DNA of 64,000 nucleotides. Origin: Serripes groenlandicus. Its lineage: Eukaryota; Mollusca; Bivalvia; Cardiida; Cardiidae. The first letter of the stretch is position 1; each line of letters opens with the position of its first letter. Shown piece by piece: positions 20,936 to 31,439 of the stretch. The position numbers and the translations under genes are program-made. The DNA is taken from assembly GCA_031761405.1 (NCBI GenBank), contig JASEVX010000008.1:37963511-38027510 (forward strand), written 5' to 3'. Below the pieces are notes generated by a model that saw only the letters and a list, made by a program, of their open reading frames with translations, ran no database searches and had not been told where the DNA came from.

Positions 20936-21024
20936 TCATTAAGTGATATTTTTGACATTTATAACTATTGCTCTCCTGTTTTGTTCATCAATGGAAATAT
21001 ACCTTGAAAATACATCTAAATAAA

Positions 21025-21288
21025 CTAGAACTATCACTGAAGATGATAAATACCCCCAACACAGCACATTGACCTACACCGTACCTTAATAAGTAAAAGG
21101 GCCATAACTCTGTAAAACAACATGCAATTGTAAGACCTTTAGGATATGCACATCTCTTGGTATAGAAGCTTCATGTAAAATGTTATTGAATTCCACCCAG
21201 TGGTTTGTAAGAAATAGGCCGGACAAAATATGGCCTTCGACCGACAGCCCGACTCCTATATCCCCCCTCTTCTTCGAAGGGGGTATAA
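21025..21288 (+). mobile_element. HINE-like element, diverged copy
   Basis: Starts CTAGAACTATCACTGAAGAT, contains GGGCCATAACTCTG, and ends CCCCCCTCTTCTTCGAAGGG with GGTATAA. Confidence 0.7.
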
Positions 21289-21319
21289 AAATCATATATT
21301 CTTATGCTTGTCGTAGTGA

Positions 21320-21895
21320 TCTTTGTCAAGCATCGGAAAGAATGTGGGTCAAGCTGGGGTTTAAACTCAAAACCCCTGGCTGGACGGCCTGCATTGCACT
21401 ACCAACTGAGCTACCAGGTCTCGGCCAGAGTTTATGAGGATTTTCTCCAGTATTACTTCTCAATAACCAACTGTAAAGCAATTGATCAACAATTATATCA
21501 ATTTCTCACTTGGATTAATTTATATATTCCACTTAGACTTCGAACATATTCAATGCTGACTTTTTTTAACAGGAAATGAGCAATTAATGTTAGCCCATTG
21601 AATGATTGATGGAAGACAAATGACGATTGTCGTCATGACGTTTCTCCAACATCGAAAAGAATGTGGGTTAAGCTGCGGTTCAAACTCCCAACCCCTGGAT
21701 TGACAGCCTGTGTCACTATCGATTGAGCTATCAGGGTTCTGCCAGTGTTTATCAGGACATATATCATTAATACTTCTCAATACATGAATAACCCACTTGA
21801 AAGCAATTGATAAACAATTGCATCATTGCATCATCTACGCTAAATTTGCGTCATTCTATTCAACTTCGAACCCATTCAATTCTGACTTTTGCTTT
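21320..21895 (-). repeat. Tandem duplication carrying two SINE heads
   Basis: Two ~290-bp copies (about 21320-21565 and 21640-21895) each begin with a minus-strand tRNA-like SINE head: A box TAGCTCAGTTGG at 21402-21415 and TAGCTCAATCGA in the second, with decayed B boxes GAGTTTAAACCC and GAGTTTGAACCG. Both continue into the same unique sequence ending TTCAATGCTGAC / TTCAATTCTGAC. The duplication therefore included flanking DNA, not just the SINE. Confidence 0.6.
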
Positions 21896-22079
21896 AAAGC
21901 AGTTTGATTTCAAAATATGATAAAAAACGCATGAAATGCAGAGGTATGCTATTGAAATGGGTTGTAAAAAATCAACAGACAGGTGATAACTGTCATAAAT
22001 GATAAATCATAAAATGTATGTAAAGAAGCTGATGATAGACACGTCTCCTCAGTCCTCTTGGTATAAATGAAGCTTCATA

Positions 22080-22176
22080 ATATGAGCAATTTCTTCTTTT
22101 GAAAATCACAAGGTTTTCAAGTTGTAAGCTGCAAAGCGGGAAAATGTATCTATAAAGTTATGTGGGAAAGGGTTAA
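22080..22176. mobile_element. Family 1 MITE, right half
   Basis: ATGAGCAATTTCTTCTTTTG through TGTGGGAAAGGGTTAA. Confidence 0.65.
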
Positions 22177-22337
22177 ACGTAGCACACATTTCAATCAATA
22201 ACAAGGAACTTAATTACATCCATATTATATGACACCTGTCTAAGACTCTGAAATTACTTCCTTTGAAATGTTGTTCCATGCCATTTATTTGCTGCAACTC
22301 AAGAGCAGATGGATACAGGGTGGCCAAGATACCTTTT

Positions 22338-22640
22338 TATACCCCCAGATACATAGTATATGGGGGCTATATAGGAGTCACGCTTGTCGGTCAGTTTGTT
22401 GGTGTGTCGGTCTATTGGTCTGTGGACATTTCTTGTGAACACTATTTCTCAGCAACCCTTGGTCATAATTCAATATAACTTCACAAGAATGATTGTTACC
22501 AAGCCTAGTTGTGCATATTGTCGGCGTGTTGCACTGGAATAATTTTAAATGAGTTATGGCCCCTTGAATTTCTCATACATACGTATATTGTCAGGCACCA
22601 GCTGGGGTATTCATCACCTTCAGTGATATTTCTAGTTTTT
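22338..22640 (-). mobile_element. HINE-like element, inverted copy
   Basis: The reverse complement of the element at 20233: TTATACCCCCAGATACATAG at the left and TTCAGTGATATTTCTAG at the right. A MITE fragment (ATTATTGAGCAATGCC) follows, so it also sits in family 1 sequence. Confidence 0.75.
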
Positions 22641-23480
22641 AATTATTGAGCAATGCCTCCTTCTGCCAATGTTTATAGAGGTTTTTCATAGTTATGCATG
22701 AATGATCAATTCTATACACTAACAAAATGTTGGTGGAAAGGCAGAAGAAGTAAGCAATGACACAAAAATAAAAGTAAGCTGGCCCCAATTTATATTTATA
22801 ATAGCAGCCAAACTTTAAAACCAATCAATATGGCTTGAGCACTTTTTGCAGAGGGTCACGTATGGAAGCCATAATATAATATTTTTCAACCAATCAATAT
22901 GGCTTGAGCATTTTTTGCAGAGTCACATAAGTAAGCCATATTTTTCAACCAATCAATATGATTTTAATATTTTTTTCAGATGTTCACCTAAGGAACATTT
23001 CTATAAAATTATCTTGAAATGAAACAAACACTTTCAGCAAAGAAGAATTTCTAAGCACTGTCATTTGTCCCTTTCTCTGATACCGCCATGTTTTTCAACC
23101 ACTCTTCAGGACTTGAACAAACTTTGTAGATCATAACCTCAATAAGAATTCAGATAAACTTTAGTGTAAACAATTGTAAAGTGTTGTCATTTTTAAACAT
23201 CTTTTCTGATGCTGCGGCTGCCTGAAGGCCATGTTTAGGTTAGAACAAGTTAAGAAGAGGGTCACTAAAGGACAATTTCTGCTTAATTATTTTGAAATCA
23301 GACATGCACTTTCATATGTATGGAATTAAAGCTTGGTCATTTTGCCCTTTTTCTACCAAATTATTAGAAAAACTTGACTAAGAAGAAGACTGTTGAACTT
23401 TTGGGATTTCCCCCCATCTTTCTGTTGCCTCAGCAACCAAAATTCTATGTGGTAGAATTTAAATCTTTGAACAAATTTGA
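22641..23480 (+). repeat. GAGGGCC-family core units
   Basis: Repeated CCAATCAATATGGCTTGAGC (22825 and 22890) and AGGAACATTTCTATAAAATT mark degenerate tandem cores of the element type at 15164. No head and no gene were found. Confidence 0.5.
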
Positions 23481-23481
23481 T

Positions 23482-23752
23482 TGATTGCTTATTTGGTTTT
23501 TTACACCACTTTCAACAATTGTTCAGTTATATCACGGCATTTCCTGGGTAAGTTATCAGTACAACAGGTCCATTTATCCTGACACCAGCCAGGTCAGTTG
23601 AAATGCTAACCCCAGAACCCTGAATGCCAAGGAGGGCAGTCATTACTACCATTTATTGTATTTGATATGACCCAGCCAGGGATCAAACACTAGACCTTCT
23701 GCACCTGAGATGGACCCTCTACCACTACACCACTGAAGCAGTCAAAAACTAA
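23482..23752 (-). mobile_element. tRNA-derived SINE, second family
   Basis: The minus-strand head has TGGTGTAGTGGTAGAGG (A box) and GTGTTTGATCCC (B box), then GGCTGGGTCATATCAAA, and a CACCAGCC / GTTATATCACGG body. Related copies are at 59238 and 63326. AATTTGA on both sides may be the target duplication. Confidence 0.7.
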
Positions 23753-23799
23753 TTTGAAAGAGGAGCACCAAAGTAACAATTTTGTGAATAGGTCAGCAT

Positions 23800-24265
23800 T
23801 AATGGAACGTCCAACTTGTACGTCCAGGAATAAAAGGTATACGCCGACAATCAAAACATGTTGTATACGTCCAGTTTAAGCATATCAAGAGATCGCATAA
23901 AAAATCTACTGGTTTAAACATGCAATGATAGAATATAATTATTGACAAAGGCGCATTAACTGCTTTTTGTTACAATTTGCTTCTTTTCAAATTATGTTTA
24001 TAAAAAGCAAATATGTGGAAAAGCCAGCGCGGCATCTGGGACTTCCAAGAATTATGTTTGTTTGTTTGTTTTATTGGGGTTACATTATTTCAGTTATATC
24101 ACAACGACAGGTCACTTATTCATAATCCTGGGTAAACAAAACCCAGAACTGGGGCTCGAAAATGTGCCTTGCCAAAGGGCACTCCACCATGACTCCCAAG
24201 AATTATGACCAGGACTTCCAAAATTCAGGACTCCCTATTTCAAAAAGTTAGTGCAAGCACTGTAG
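23800..24265. mobile_element. Unclassified element, short copy
   Basis: An internally deleted copy of 12781-14010: GGTATACGCCGACAATCAAA, then ATCTACTGGTTTAAACATG, then CATCTGGGACTTCCAAG, ending GTTAGTGCAAGCACTG. It is interrupted by a SINE. Confidence 0.6.
24057..24191 (-). mobile_element. Truncated SINE with 16-bp target duplication
   Basis: Flanks ACTTCCAAGAATTATG (24041-24056) and ACTCCCAAGAATTATG (24192-24207) differ by one base. The tail is (TTTG)n with ATTGGGGTTACA on the plus strand. Confidence 0.8.
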
Positions 24266-24434
24266 GTAATAGTTTAGGAGACCTTAATAAACTTTAAATT
24301 AACGACAGTCAGAGTGATCACAATATATCACCTTGACTTGAGCCTTCCACTGAAGTCGATCTGAAAATAATATCAATCATATGATCGCCTTTTTAAGTAA
24401 ACTTCTTAAATACAATGAGGCTTAAAATTGTTCT
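24266..24434. other. Short unassigned spacer
   Basis: No repeat or gene recognised. Confidence 0.4.
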
Positions 24435-24664
24435 TTAACCCTTTCCCGCATATAGACGCTTTCTGACGCTTCTGCTGCAGACGGCTTTTTGAAAACATAG
24501 TGACAAAAGAAGAAATTGCACAAAACGTGCAATTTCTCCTTTTGCCACAATGTTTTCCACTTTTTGTCATAGGTTATTCATTCAATTATGGAGATTTTCC
24601 ATGGTTTGACAAAATATGTTCAATGTCGTCTGCTGCAGAATTGTCGTATGAGGGAAAGGGTTAA
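24435..24664. mobile_element. Family 1 MITE, full length
   Basis: Exactly 230 bp from TTAA to TTAA with ends CCCTTTCCCGC and GAGGGAAAGGG; hairpin AATTGCACAAAACGTGCAATT. It is one of the best preserved copies. Confidence 0.9.
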
Positions 24665-25108
24665 GATAAAGGATAATTTTCATGTATTTTCAAGTTGTGA
24701 TGCATCAACAAATAAATGTCAAAATCAGACCAAATCACAATAACAAACGTTTCTTCACAATTTTACTGCCAGGGTCCAATTGACCCTTTCCCAATACCGG
24801 CCATCTAATGTAGCATAATCATATATTTTTACACTGATTTTCAATCACACAACAAATGATTATGCTCGACCCAGGCCATTATTTCCAGTGTTGAACTAGC
24901 CTGGATATCAGTGCATTGAAGACAAATGCATTTATAAAGCCTAAAGTTGACGCTGACTTAAGTGTTTGAGTCTTTGACAACAATGTCGCAAATCAGCTAA
25001 AACTACGTTAAAAAGTCTGGAATGACAGCAAATCAAAAAGGCAGCACACTAATCAGTAATTCACAATATCATGATTTTTTTTTTTACACAATTTCCATGG
25101 TACCGGAC
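24665..25108. other. Unassigned, probable intron of the LARP1-like gene
   Basis: No repeat is recognised. If the exon at 25334 is real, this lies in its first intron. No second exon was found on the minus strand. Confidence 0.4.
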
Positions 25109-25313
25109 GGGCTCTTTCACAATTTCTGAAAAAAATCGTTGGCAGCAGACACCTTCTGAAAAGTTTATGACAATAGAATAAATTGCTTATAATGAGTAAT
25201 ATCCCTTTAATCACAACTCTTTACTATTGATCCTTTTATCTAAAGGAAGAGATTTTCCACATATGTTTTCAAAGTTGTCTGCTGCAGATTTGTTGCGAGT
25301 TGGAAGGAGTTAA
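25109..25313. mobile_element. Family 1 MITE, diverged, next to a splice donor
   Basis: GGCAGCAGACACCTTCTGAA, TTTTCAAAGTTGTCTGCTGC and GGAAGGAGTTAA remain. The terminal TTAA (25310-25313) is 20 nt inside the intron from the donor of the LARP1-like exon. Confidence 0.65.
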
Positions 25314-25333
25314 ATATGAAAAACAATAGTCAC

Positions 25334-25769
25334 CTGTTTCTGGAGTACTTTGCACAGTTTGAGTGACAGATTTAGCTTTCCATGGATTAGTCTTTGGTAA
25401 TGGAGCTTCTACATAATTTACATTGTCAAACTTTTTAACAGATTCTTTCTTCTCTTCTTTCTTTTCCTCCTTCTTTTCCTTGGACTCTTTCTTTGAATCC
25501 TCCTCCTCTTCAGCTTTCACTTCATGTTTCTTTTCTTTTTCACCTTTGTTTGATGACACAGGCTCACTTATATCTGTAGTGTCATTTGTTTTAGTTGTTG
25601 TTTTAGCAGCAGAATTTTGCTTTTCCGCTGACAACTGTTTTTCTAAGGATCTTTTCATCCATACATTTTCTACTTCATTAACTGTATTATTATCATCCAT
25701 CTCGGGATTTTGTTGAGTCTGAAACTTTTCAGTTTCTTTTGTTCCTGACGAGGTGACTGCAGCTGACAT
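25334..25769 (-). CDS. LARP1: First coding exon of a La-related protein 1 (LARP1)-like gene
   Basis: The exon encodes 145 codons plus one base and ends ACAG|GTGACT, a good splice donor (GT at 25333-25332). ATG is at 25769-25767 with A at -3, and an in-frame TAG four codons upstream fixes the start. The product is acidic and lysine-rich (residues about 76-113) and has NYVEAPLPKTNPWK at 118-131. That block resembles the conserved VEAP-PK-NPW segment of metazoan LARP1, which binds mRNA 5' TOP ends and regulates ribosomal-protein mRNA translation in the cytoplasm. The La motif and DM15 domain would be in later exons, not found here. Assignment rests on one short motif recalled from the family. 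Confidence 0.6.
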
Positions 25770-26260
25770 GTTACAAGTCTATATGCACTGACTCCATGTG
25801 ACAAATTTTAACCTTTCTCCACAACGGGTGCACCAGAGATAACAAAAAAAATACTCTTGTTTTCACAAGGGTCACGGGAAATGGTAAAATTAACGTATGT
25901 TGGGATGCATAAACATGACTTTCTAACTAACAGACACACGTAATTTATTATATTTCCTAGTGTTAAACTAGACAACAGCTATACCATATTGCCTTTTGAT
26001 TGAGATACACACACAAATCTCAGCCACGTTGCTTTCTAGTCTTGTGATCCTGTCACACTACAACTCGGTCCAATGACAGTTTTAAAACCTGACTGATGGT
26101 CACTTAACGTAACTCTGTCTATCTTGCATTAAATTTAACTCTATCCTGCTGAAGCACTACGCGAAAACTTGTCCCAAAATATCGTCAACAAACATTTTCT
26201 GAGCACATGTCGCCATTATTGATAAAAGAGGTAGTGAGCATGCGTGAAATTTTTACTGGT
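25770..26260 (-). promoter_or_regulatory. Putative 5' UTR and promoter of the LARP1-like gene
   Basis: Upstream of the ATG there is no family 1 repeat. A YY1-like site (minus strand AATAATGGCGACATG; CGCCATTATT on plus at 26211-26220) and a GCATGCG motif at about 26238 lie about 450 bp from the start, a common arrangement for TATA-less housekeeping promoters. The transcription start is inferred, not shown. Confidence 0.35.
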
Positions 26261-26673
26261 TTCGGGTTTCCGGAACAACGCAGGGTAAATAGTAGGGAAC
26301 CAGACCGATTTTTTTTGGGGCCGTCGTTTCTGACGCGCGCGTGCACATCTGCGAGAACCGTTGAGTGATCTCTATTTCTGCAGTTATATATTTGCTAGAT
26401 CCTCTCATCCCTAATGAACTGGTTTGCATAGTGACAAAGTCCAATTTATGAACTCTTGAAGAAATCGTCGGTTCGCTGACGCTATAGCATATCTCCAAAT
26501 AATCACATATATCTCGTTTCTTGATTTGCTGGCTTTTCCAATTTGATATGCTTAAGAGGATCTAAATAATTACAATCCTGTTATATGGTAAAATGTGTAT
26601 TTTGGTCCAGAATTATAACTAGGTTACAACCTATAAAAGGGGGAAGAGAGACGGCCATCGTTTATGCTAACAT
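26261..26673. other. Unassigned, locally GC-richer upstream sequence
   Basis: CpG-containing stretch at 26320-26350 (GACGCGCGCGTGCAC) could belong to the promoter. The open frame at 26253-26498 minus has no recognisable product. Confidence 0.35.
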
Positions 26674-26783
26674 TTAAACCATTTCCCTCATATAGAAACT
26701 TTCTGACTTTTCTGCACCAACTATTGAAAACACTGTGACAAAAGGAGAAATTGCTCATAACCTCTTTTGCCACAATGTTTTCA
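26674..26783. mobile_element. Family 1 MITE, left half, cut by a Helitron-like end
   Basis: TTAAACCATTTCCCTCATAT to CACAATGTTTTCA, then TTAGTCGCC of the next element. No right half follows directly. Confidence 0.7.
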
Positions 26784-27650
26784 TTAGTCGCCGGGCAGAA
26801 GCCCGCGACTTTTATTTTTAATAGGTTTTCGGAAATGACATGGGAGGACGAATTATTATTAGAAAAATACAAATTTAAATGTCTTGAATATAATTACAAT
26901 TGCGTTTGTTTAAAAACACTAAGTTATGACACATCTAAAATGAGATAAATATTCCGATGTTTTAAGTAGGCCTATTTGCAGTTTCTTTATTTTGACTCGC
27001 ATTTATGATTTTTTGTTTTATTTACGAAGACAAAACAGTGTCCCAATAGTAGGCTTGCAGCAGACTTCTATGTGTCAATATCGAGATATAAATCACGTCG
27101 AATTCTCCTTTTAATAGCAATTTTAACTTACTGAATGTTATTTTCATGTTCAAAGAGATGTCTAGATTTGTGAAGAATGCATTTTATAATGTTTATCCAT
27201 GTATATCTAAAATATGAACTGTTTCTAAGCTAAAACTGTTGATCACGTGACTCGCGAATACCAACCGCGTAGATCAATCTCCTTTGCAGAGAGCCCTTCT
27301 TTACACTTACTTACAAATAGTGAATTATAGGTGATTTAAAATGTTTATTTGTTTCGAAACAAATGAAGAAAAGAACAAACTGAGATCAAACTTGTTTTAA
27401 TAGAAAAATTACTTTGAACGAACACCCTCTGCCTATAAAGAGAGTGTAAAGAACGACAACTCTGAGAAGAAGAATGTGGGTCACGAATCGGGTCTTTCGT
27501 ACACAATTATTTCGTTCTTGGCAATTTTAAATGAGACATTCGATTTCCTACAGGCATTTTGCTTCCGATCTGCACATTGTTATGCATCATTGACACAAGG
27601 GCGCTCATCATAATATAATTTTAAAACATGAGTAATTTGTTATTTTCATT
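26784..27650 (-). mobile_element. Helitron-like element, copy 1
   Basis: On the minus strand the element ends in a hairpin (GTCGCGGGCTTCTGCCCGGCGAC) followed directly by CTAA and a host T. CTRR after a hairpin, and insertion before T, are Helitron 3' features, though the hairpin is unusually close to the end. Related sequence lies at 31440-32743, 35828-37135 and 37579-40310. There is no Rep/helicase coding, so it is non-autonomous. The 5' end is not defined. Confidence 0.5.
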
Positions 27651-28159
27651 ATAAAAAGGAAGGAAAGGATTACAATAAATTAACATGTTGTAGGGTTCTG
27701 TTTATGTTCGAAATTAAGTTTAAAATTATACAACAATTTCAATGAAACGACGGCCTTTAGTAGGCGGATTTCTCTGAGAGTCCGCCGCGTGTATTAGGGG
27801 AGCACTCGGGCCCAGAGAGGCCCTTATCAGCGGAGTGCAACACTTTTATTTTTATTTTTTGTCACGGGAGTGGAACGCCGGCCTTTAGTAGGCGGGTTTC
27901 TTGCAGAGTCCGATGCGTGTATTAGGGGAGAACTCGGGCCCAGAAGCCCCTCTTAGCGGAGTGGAACACTTTGTTTTGTCACCGAAGTGGAACACTTTTT
28001 TTTCTCATTGTTATCAGGGCTATTATAATTTAGTATAGAAACGGCAAGTAACGTTTGATACGCAAGTACGCATACTGCAACGGCTGATTTTTATTATTTT
28101 TTTTTGTCCGAATCATGTGGATTCATGGGAATCTCTAGGCAAAAACACGGAAAAGCTCT
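27651..28159. repeat. Two GC-richer ~120-bp units
   Basis: ACGGCCTTTAGTAGGCGGAT at 27754 and CCGGCCTTTAGTAGGCGGGT at 27871 begin related units that share CGTGTATTAGGGGAG, CTCGGGCCCAGA and GCGGAGTG. Function and class are unknown; no gene is seen. Confidence 0.5.
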
Positions 28160-28276
28160 ATGTAGATAATTACTAAAAAGAATTGAAAACAATGTGACAA
28201 AAGAAGAAATTGCTCGTTTTCAAAAGTTGTCTGCTGCAGAGGCGTCAGAAAGCGTCTGTATTTGGGAAAGGGTTAA
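28160..28276. mobile_element. Family 1 MITE, right half
   Basis: GAAAACAATGTGACAAAAGA through TTTGGGAAAGGGTTAA; one central hairpin arm has been lost. Confidence 0.7.
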
Positions 28277-28489
28277 TTACAGGATCATTTCTGCCGAAAG
28301 TGAGTTATTGGGAAGTAAAAAGTTGATTGCTATAGACAGGGTATTGCTAAACAAAGGTTGACTTTAGCACAGGTGTGACTGTATATGAGGATAATTTCAG
28401 GGGCAGACACACTTTCAAGTCAACTTTCTCCAGTTATGCCAGAGCTATATCCCGGGGCTTTAGTTAATTAGTGACATATAGTTTGATAT

Positions 28490-28712
28490 GATTTGTCTGA
28501 TCTCTAACTGGAGCACTCCTAACCCAATCCAGGGGTTGTTAGTTTGAACCCTAGCACGGCCAACATTCTTTCCGACGGTTGACAAAGGTCACTGTGACAA
28601 TCGGCATTCGTCTTCCACCAATGGGCTAACAATCTTTGTGGTAAAGCAGCCAGTTACTTGGAAAGAATGTTTTGTGGAGTAGTCAGTACTAGTGTGAGAA
28701 ACCTGTTGTTTA
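28490..28712 (+). mobile_element. tRNA-derived SINE, damaged
   Basis: B-box-like GTTAGTTTGAACCCTAG and body CCAATGGGCTAACAATC with AGCAGCCAGTTACTTGG match the SINE at 59479 in the opposite orientation. The A box and the 3' tail are eroded. Confidence 0.65.
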
Positions 28713-28739
28713 TTGACTGTTGATAACCATTTTACTGTC

Positions 28740-29229
28740 TGAAATCACTTTTTGTCGAGTCTGCTTTTGGTGAGCTCGACATATAGCTGTCACAATGGCG
28801 GTTCGGTGTGTGTGTGTGTGTCCGTGCGTCCACGAGTCTGTCTATCCGACCCGCATCTTAACCATGCATAATAGGATTTCTAAGAAAGTTGGCACAACAG
28901 TGCACCATGATGAGGTGGTGTGTGATGCAATTCGTACATTATTCTGACACAGGGTTTCAACATGCTTAATTCGAAAATGTGGACTCTAAAGTGCACAGAA
29001 TTCAGGCCTGTACCTCAAATGTTAATGTCACTCGTAGAGGTCAAATGTCAAAATGAGTACTGTTTGATAGGGCTGACTTCTCCGGCACGCATCTTAACCA
29101 TGCATCATAGGATTTCCAAGTTACTGGGCACACATGATCACCATGATGAGGTAGCGTGTGGTGCAATTCGTACATTATTCTGACACAGGGTTTCAACATG
29201 CTTATTTGGAAAATGTGGACTCTAAAGTG
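28740..29229 (+). mobile_element. Element with (GT)n and a 240-bp tandem duplication
   Basis: Starts near GGTGAGCTCGACATATAGCT with a (TG)n run at 28808. Two units contain GCATCTTAACCATGCAT and TTCGTACATTATTCTGACAC about 240 bp apart. The short frame at 28962-29183 lies within a unit and is not a gene. Confidence 0.55.
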
Positions 29230-29650
29230 TACAAATTATTTTATTGTTATATAGCCTAGCGACCTGGTGATGAACATGTGATAACCCCCAAAAAATAGCT
29301 CACATAAAACCAAGGCAAACATTCTGATAAAGTTCCATAATTCTTGAGCTAAAACGTAGTAGGTTTATCGAGTTCCAACTAAATTTTTCCTAAATTTGGT
29401 ATGGCCTTATTTTGAACACATCAGGACCCATTTTAAACCGTAACTTAAATATCACAAAGAAAAACATTCTGGCAAACTAACATTATTCTATTGTCAAGTG
29501 ATGGAGCTTTACTCAAATTTACTCGCACCAGAGTTCACTTTTATTGAAAACCGCACAGAGATACTGCTTGTTACTTTGCAGGATTTTCTACACGATCGCC
29601 ACTAGAGTGCCTTCGGCGCTTTGATTATACATGTGCTTTAGGTGCAAAGT
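29230..29650 (+). repeat. Repeat with an inverted copy at 55290-55655
   Basis: Shared landmarks include GATAACCC near GACCTGGTGATGAACATGTG, CTGGCAAACTAACATTATTC and ACTTTGCAGGATTTTC followed by GATCGCCACTA. The other copy is on the opposite strand and diverged. Confidence 0.6.
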
Positions 29651-29999
29651 ACTGACTACTGAAATGCGGGGGAAGTTGGCTCCAGAGTGTTAACAATATT
29701 ATTTCCTTCAATTTGACATAATGACCTACTTTTTGACCCAACATGACCCATGTTAGAACTTGACCTAGATATTATAAAGAAAAACATTCTGATAAAGATT
29801 CAACATACTCAAGCTAAAAATGCAGTATCCAGAGTGTATGCTCAAGCTAGAAATGCAGTATCCAGAGTGTTAACAAAATTTTCCTTCAATTTGGCCTAGT
29901 GACCTAGTTTTTAAACCGGCATGACCCATATTCAAACTTGGCCTAGATATAATAAAGATAAATATTTTGACCAAATTTCAGGCTGCCTTAGCAAAACAG
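29651..29999 (+). repeat. ~145-bp unit repeat (CTAGTGACCTAG family)
   Basis: Units carry GTGTTAACA, TTTCCTTCAATTTG and CTAGTGACCTAGTTTTT, as in 37869-38345. Confidence 0.6.
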
Positions 30000-30255
30000 G
30001 TGGCTTAAACGCCGTTGTCAACAATTTTTCAGTCATATCACGGCGACCAGTTCACATAATCATATGTTTCCTGGTTTTCTAACACCAGTACCCCACACAA
30101 CATACTCTCCAGGCAATCTCTTTGAAAATATCTTGGCAACAATATGGAATATCTCTTAAAACATAAGTTTAATTAATGAATAGTGTCAAAAACATTGTGG
30201 CAAAGGAAACCTGCAGCAGATGCAACGAAATGTGTCTGTATAATGGGGAAACGTA
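30000..30255. mobile_element. SINE tail and degenerate family 1 MITE
   Basis: 30000-30115 is a SINE tail (TTAAACGCCGTTGTCAACAA, TCACGGCGACC). 30120-30255 keeps MITE motifs AAAAACATTGTGGCAAAGG and CCTGCAGCAGATGC. Confidence 0.6.
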
Positions 30256-30712
30256 TTGTATTTACTCCGACTGTCTGCCAGTCTGTCTGTCACAAATGGT
30301 GTCCGCTCCATAACCTTTGAACTGCTTATAGGATTTTAAAATAAATAGCCACAAATGTTAACCATACCTAGACGGTGTGCACTGTGCAGAGCCCATATTA
30401 TAACCACTTTGGATCAAGGTCAAGGTCGCAATTAGAGGTCAAATGTCATATGACTACATTCCACTATATAGTAGTAATATGATCCATATTCGAATTTGAA
30501 CTAGATATCATTATTACAAACATTCTGACAAAATTTCGAACTGCTGAAGCAAAAATTGCGGCCTCTAGAGTGTTTTAAAACAAGCTTTTCCTTCAATTTG
30601 ACCTAGAAACCTACAGAGGGCAGCACAACAAATTTACAAATTTACACTTCCTGAAAGCTGGGCATGACAATATATGGAGGTATTCAGCATAGCTGAATCC
30701 CCCGCATAAAAA
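30256..30712 (+). repeat. Tandem-unit element with hairpin tail
   Basis: After a (GTCT)n-like start, sequence with CTAGAGTGTTTTAAAACAAG and CTTCAATTTGACCTAG leads to CAGAGGGCAGCACAAC and a hairpin ATTCAGCATAGCTGAAT with CCCCCGCAT. The same tail ends the insertion at 38620-38747. Confidence 0.6.
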
Positions 30713-31189
30713 GTGTTAATCGGGCTTGAAAGTTTGCAATTGTTGGTAAACAGGATTAAATTTGCCATCAACCTTTGGATAGAAACTCTTGACCACCAAT
30801 ATCATTTACGGAATCATCTGAACGCTTCAGATATTCACGTTCGGACGTTGAGTTTATTTACCCGACAAAGAAACTTTCTTAACTTAATTTGTGTTTCAGT
30901 TTATGTAAGCTTTAGTTAAATTCCACGAAGAAACTATGACTAATATACCTTTACATAAACAATTGCGATTGATACCCTTGAACAACTTAAGACGTTATTT
31001 AAAATAGTAACATGATATCATTTGCTGTCAATGGAGAACTGACGTTCTCTGTTTGCCACATTCTCCAACTCACACGTTTGTATTGTAGCATGGTTAACCT
31101 ATGTCAGTCTTTTGAAGTTTTGACTGAAATGACATCAATATGAATTCTAAATCAATGTCTATAGAAATGAGGATATACCTCAATATCAA
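30713..31189. other. Unassigned sequence
   Basis: No repeat family, coding exon or RNA gene was recognised. Confidence 0.4.
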
Positions 31190-31195
31190 TATATA

Positions 31196-31437
31196 TCAGC
31201 TTTCCCGCGAGAACACCAACGTTATGGACTCTGCGTAATGAATCAACCCAGATCAGCCTGCGCACATGCTAATCCGCGCCGACACATTCCGTCCCAGGTG
31301 GATAGAGGTAAAGAGGAATGAATCATGAAACAGAAAACCCACATGAACCGAAAAGTGTCTGCCCGGGTTCGCCTGCGAAGCATGCTTAGGCTGATCCGGT
31401 CGATACTTTACGCAAAGTCCACAATGTTGGTTTTCTT
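31196..31437. mobile_element. Family 3 MITE (AGAAAACCAACA ends)
   Basis: Left CGAGAACACCAACGTTATGG and right CCACAATGTTGGTTTTCT form inverted ends; the interior has CAGATCAGCCTGCG. Better copies of the ends are at 47034-47294. Confidence 0.6.
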
Positions 31438-31439
31438 TT

